This document shows, in pieces, positions 13,541 to 13,549 of a stretch of 13,549 bases of DNA (position 1 is the stretch's first letter; each line of letters starts with the position of its first letter). The position numbers and the translations under genes were made by a program. The notes under the pieces were generated by a model, which made no database searches, was not told the DNA's origin, and saw only the letters and a program-made list of their open reading frames with translations. Location: assembly GCA_030589605.1 (NCBI GenBank), contig JAUUVJ010000054.1, positions 1-13,549 of the forward strand, in the 5' to 3' direction. The DNA is from Candidatus Hodarchaeota archaeon (GTDB lineage: Archaea; Asgardarchaeota; Heimdallarchaeia; Hodarchaeales; Hodarchaeaceae).

Positions 13541-13549
13541 ATTAACAAT

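Noticed and set aside
1..13549. CRISPR arrays, insertion sequences, integrases, att sites, rRNA
   Set aside because: No regularly spaced repeats, terminal inverted repeats with transposase genes, or rRNA-like stretches were found on reading both strands.

Overview
The window is AT-rich (roughly one third G+C by eye) and looks like a chromosomal contig from an archaeon, most likely an Asgard-type lineage. The evidence is a Rab/Ras-like small GTPase with all five G-boxes, a two-domain Cdc48/VAT AAA+ ATPase next to an Hsp20, an F420/Mer-type luciferase-fold oxidoreductase, TATA-like boxes, Shine-Dalgarno sites of the GGAGG/GAGGTG type, several TTG starts and U-rich 3' ends. The assignment to Asgard archaea is inference; there is no rRNA or marker phylogeny here.

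Layout. (1) 1-248, minus: the 5' end of an aldolase-like TIM-barrel protein, cut by the window edge. It is divergent from (2) 444-1142, plus: a histidine phosphatase whose best start is an ACG. (3) 5185-1217, minus: an apparent operon for an energy-coupling-factor (ECF) vitamin/nucleobase transporter, in transcription order S component, ATPase, second ATPase, T component, then a small two-segment membrane protein of unknown role whose natural start seems to be out of frame. (4) 5356-6120, plus: an HTH-phosphoribosyltransferase protein, probably a regulator, divergent from the transporter. A perfect 19-bp palindrome lies between them. (5) 6121-6266: a convergent 3' region with a short very GC-rich patch that can fold. 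(6) 7652-6267, minus: a secreted, probably membrane-anchored metzincin protease. (7) 8017-9330, plus: a metallophosphoesterase followed 6 nt later by a small GTPase. (8) 10356-9343, minus: a Mer-like oxidoreductase. (9) 10357-10852: a long AT-rich intergenic region with four exact copies of ATTCACAT/ATGTGAAT. (10) 10853-13519, plus: an Hsp20-Cdc48 proteostasis operon ending in a poly-T tract at the window edge.

How the parts may work together. The ECF genes form a complete transporter (S, two A, T). The divergent PRTase-type regulator, which in this family senses PRPP or a nucleotide, together with the palindrome, suggests ligand-controlled uptake of a base, nucleoside or vitamin precursor. 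Hsp20 would hold unfolding proteins and Cdc48 would unfold or extract them. The phosphoesterase-GTPase pair is probably co-transcribed, but its joint role is unknown. No CRISPR, rRNA, recognisable tRNA, transposase or integrase was seen.
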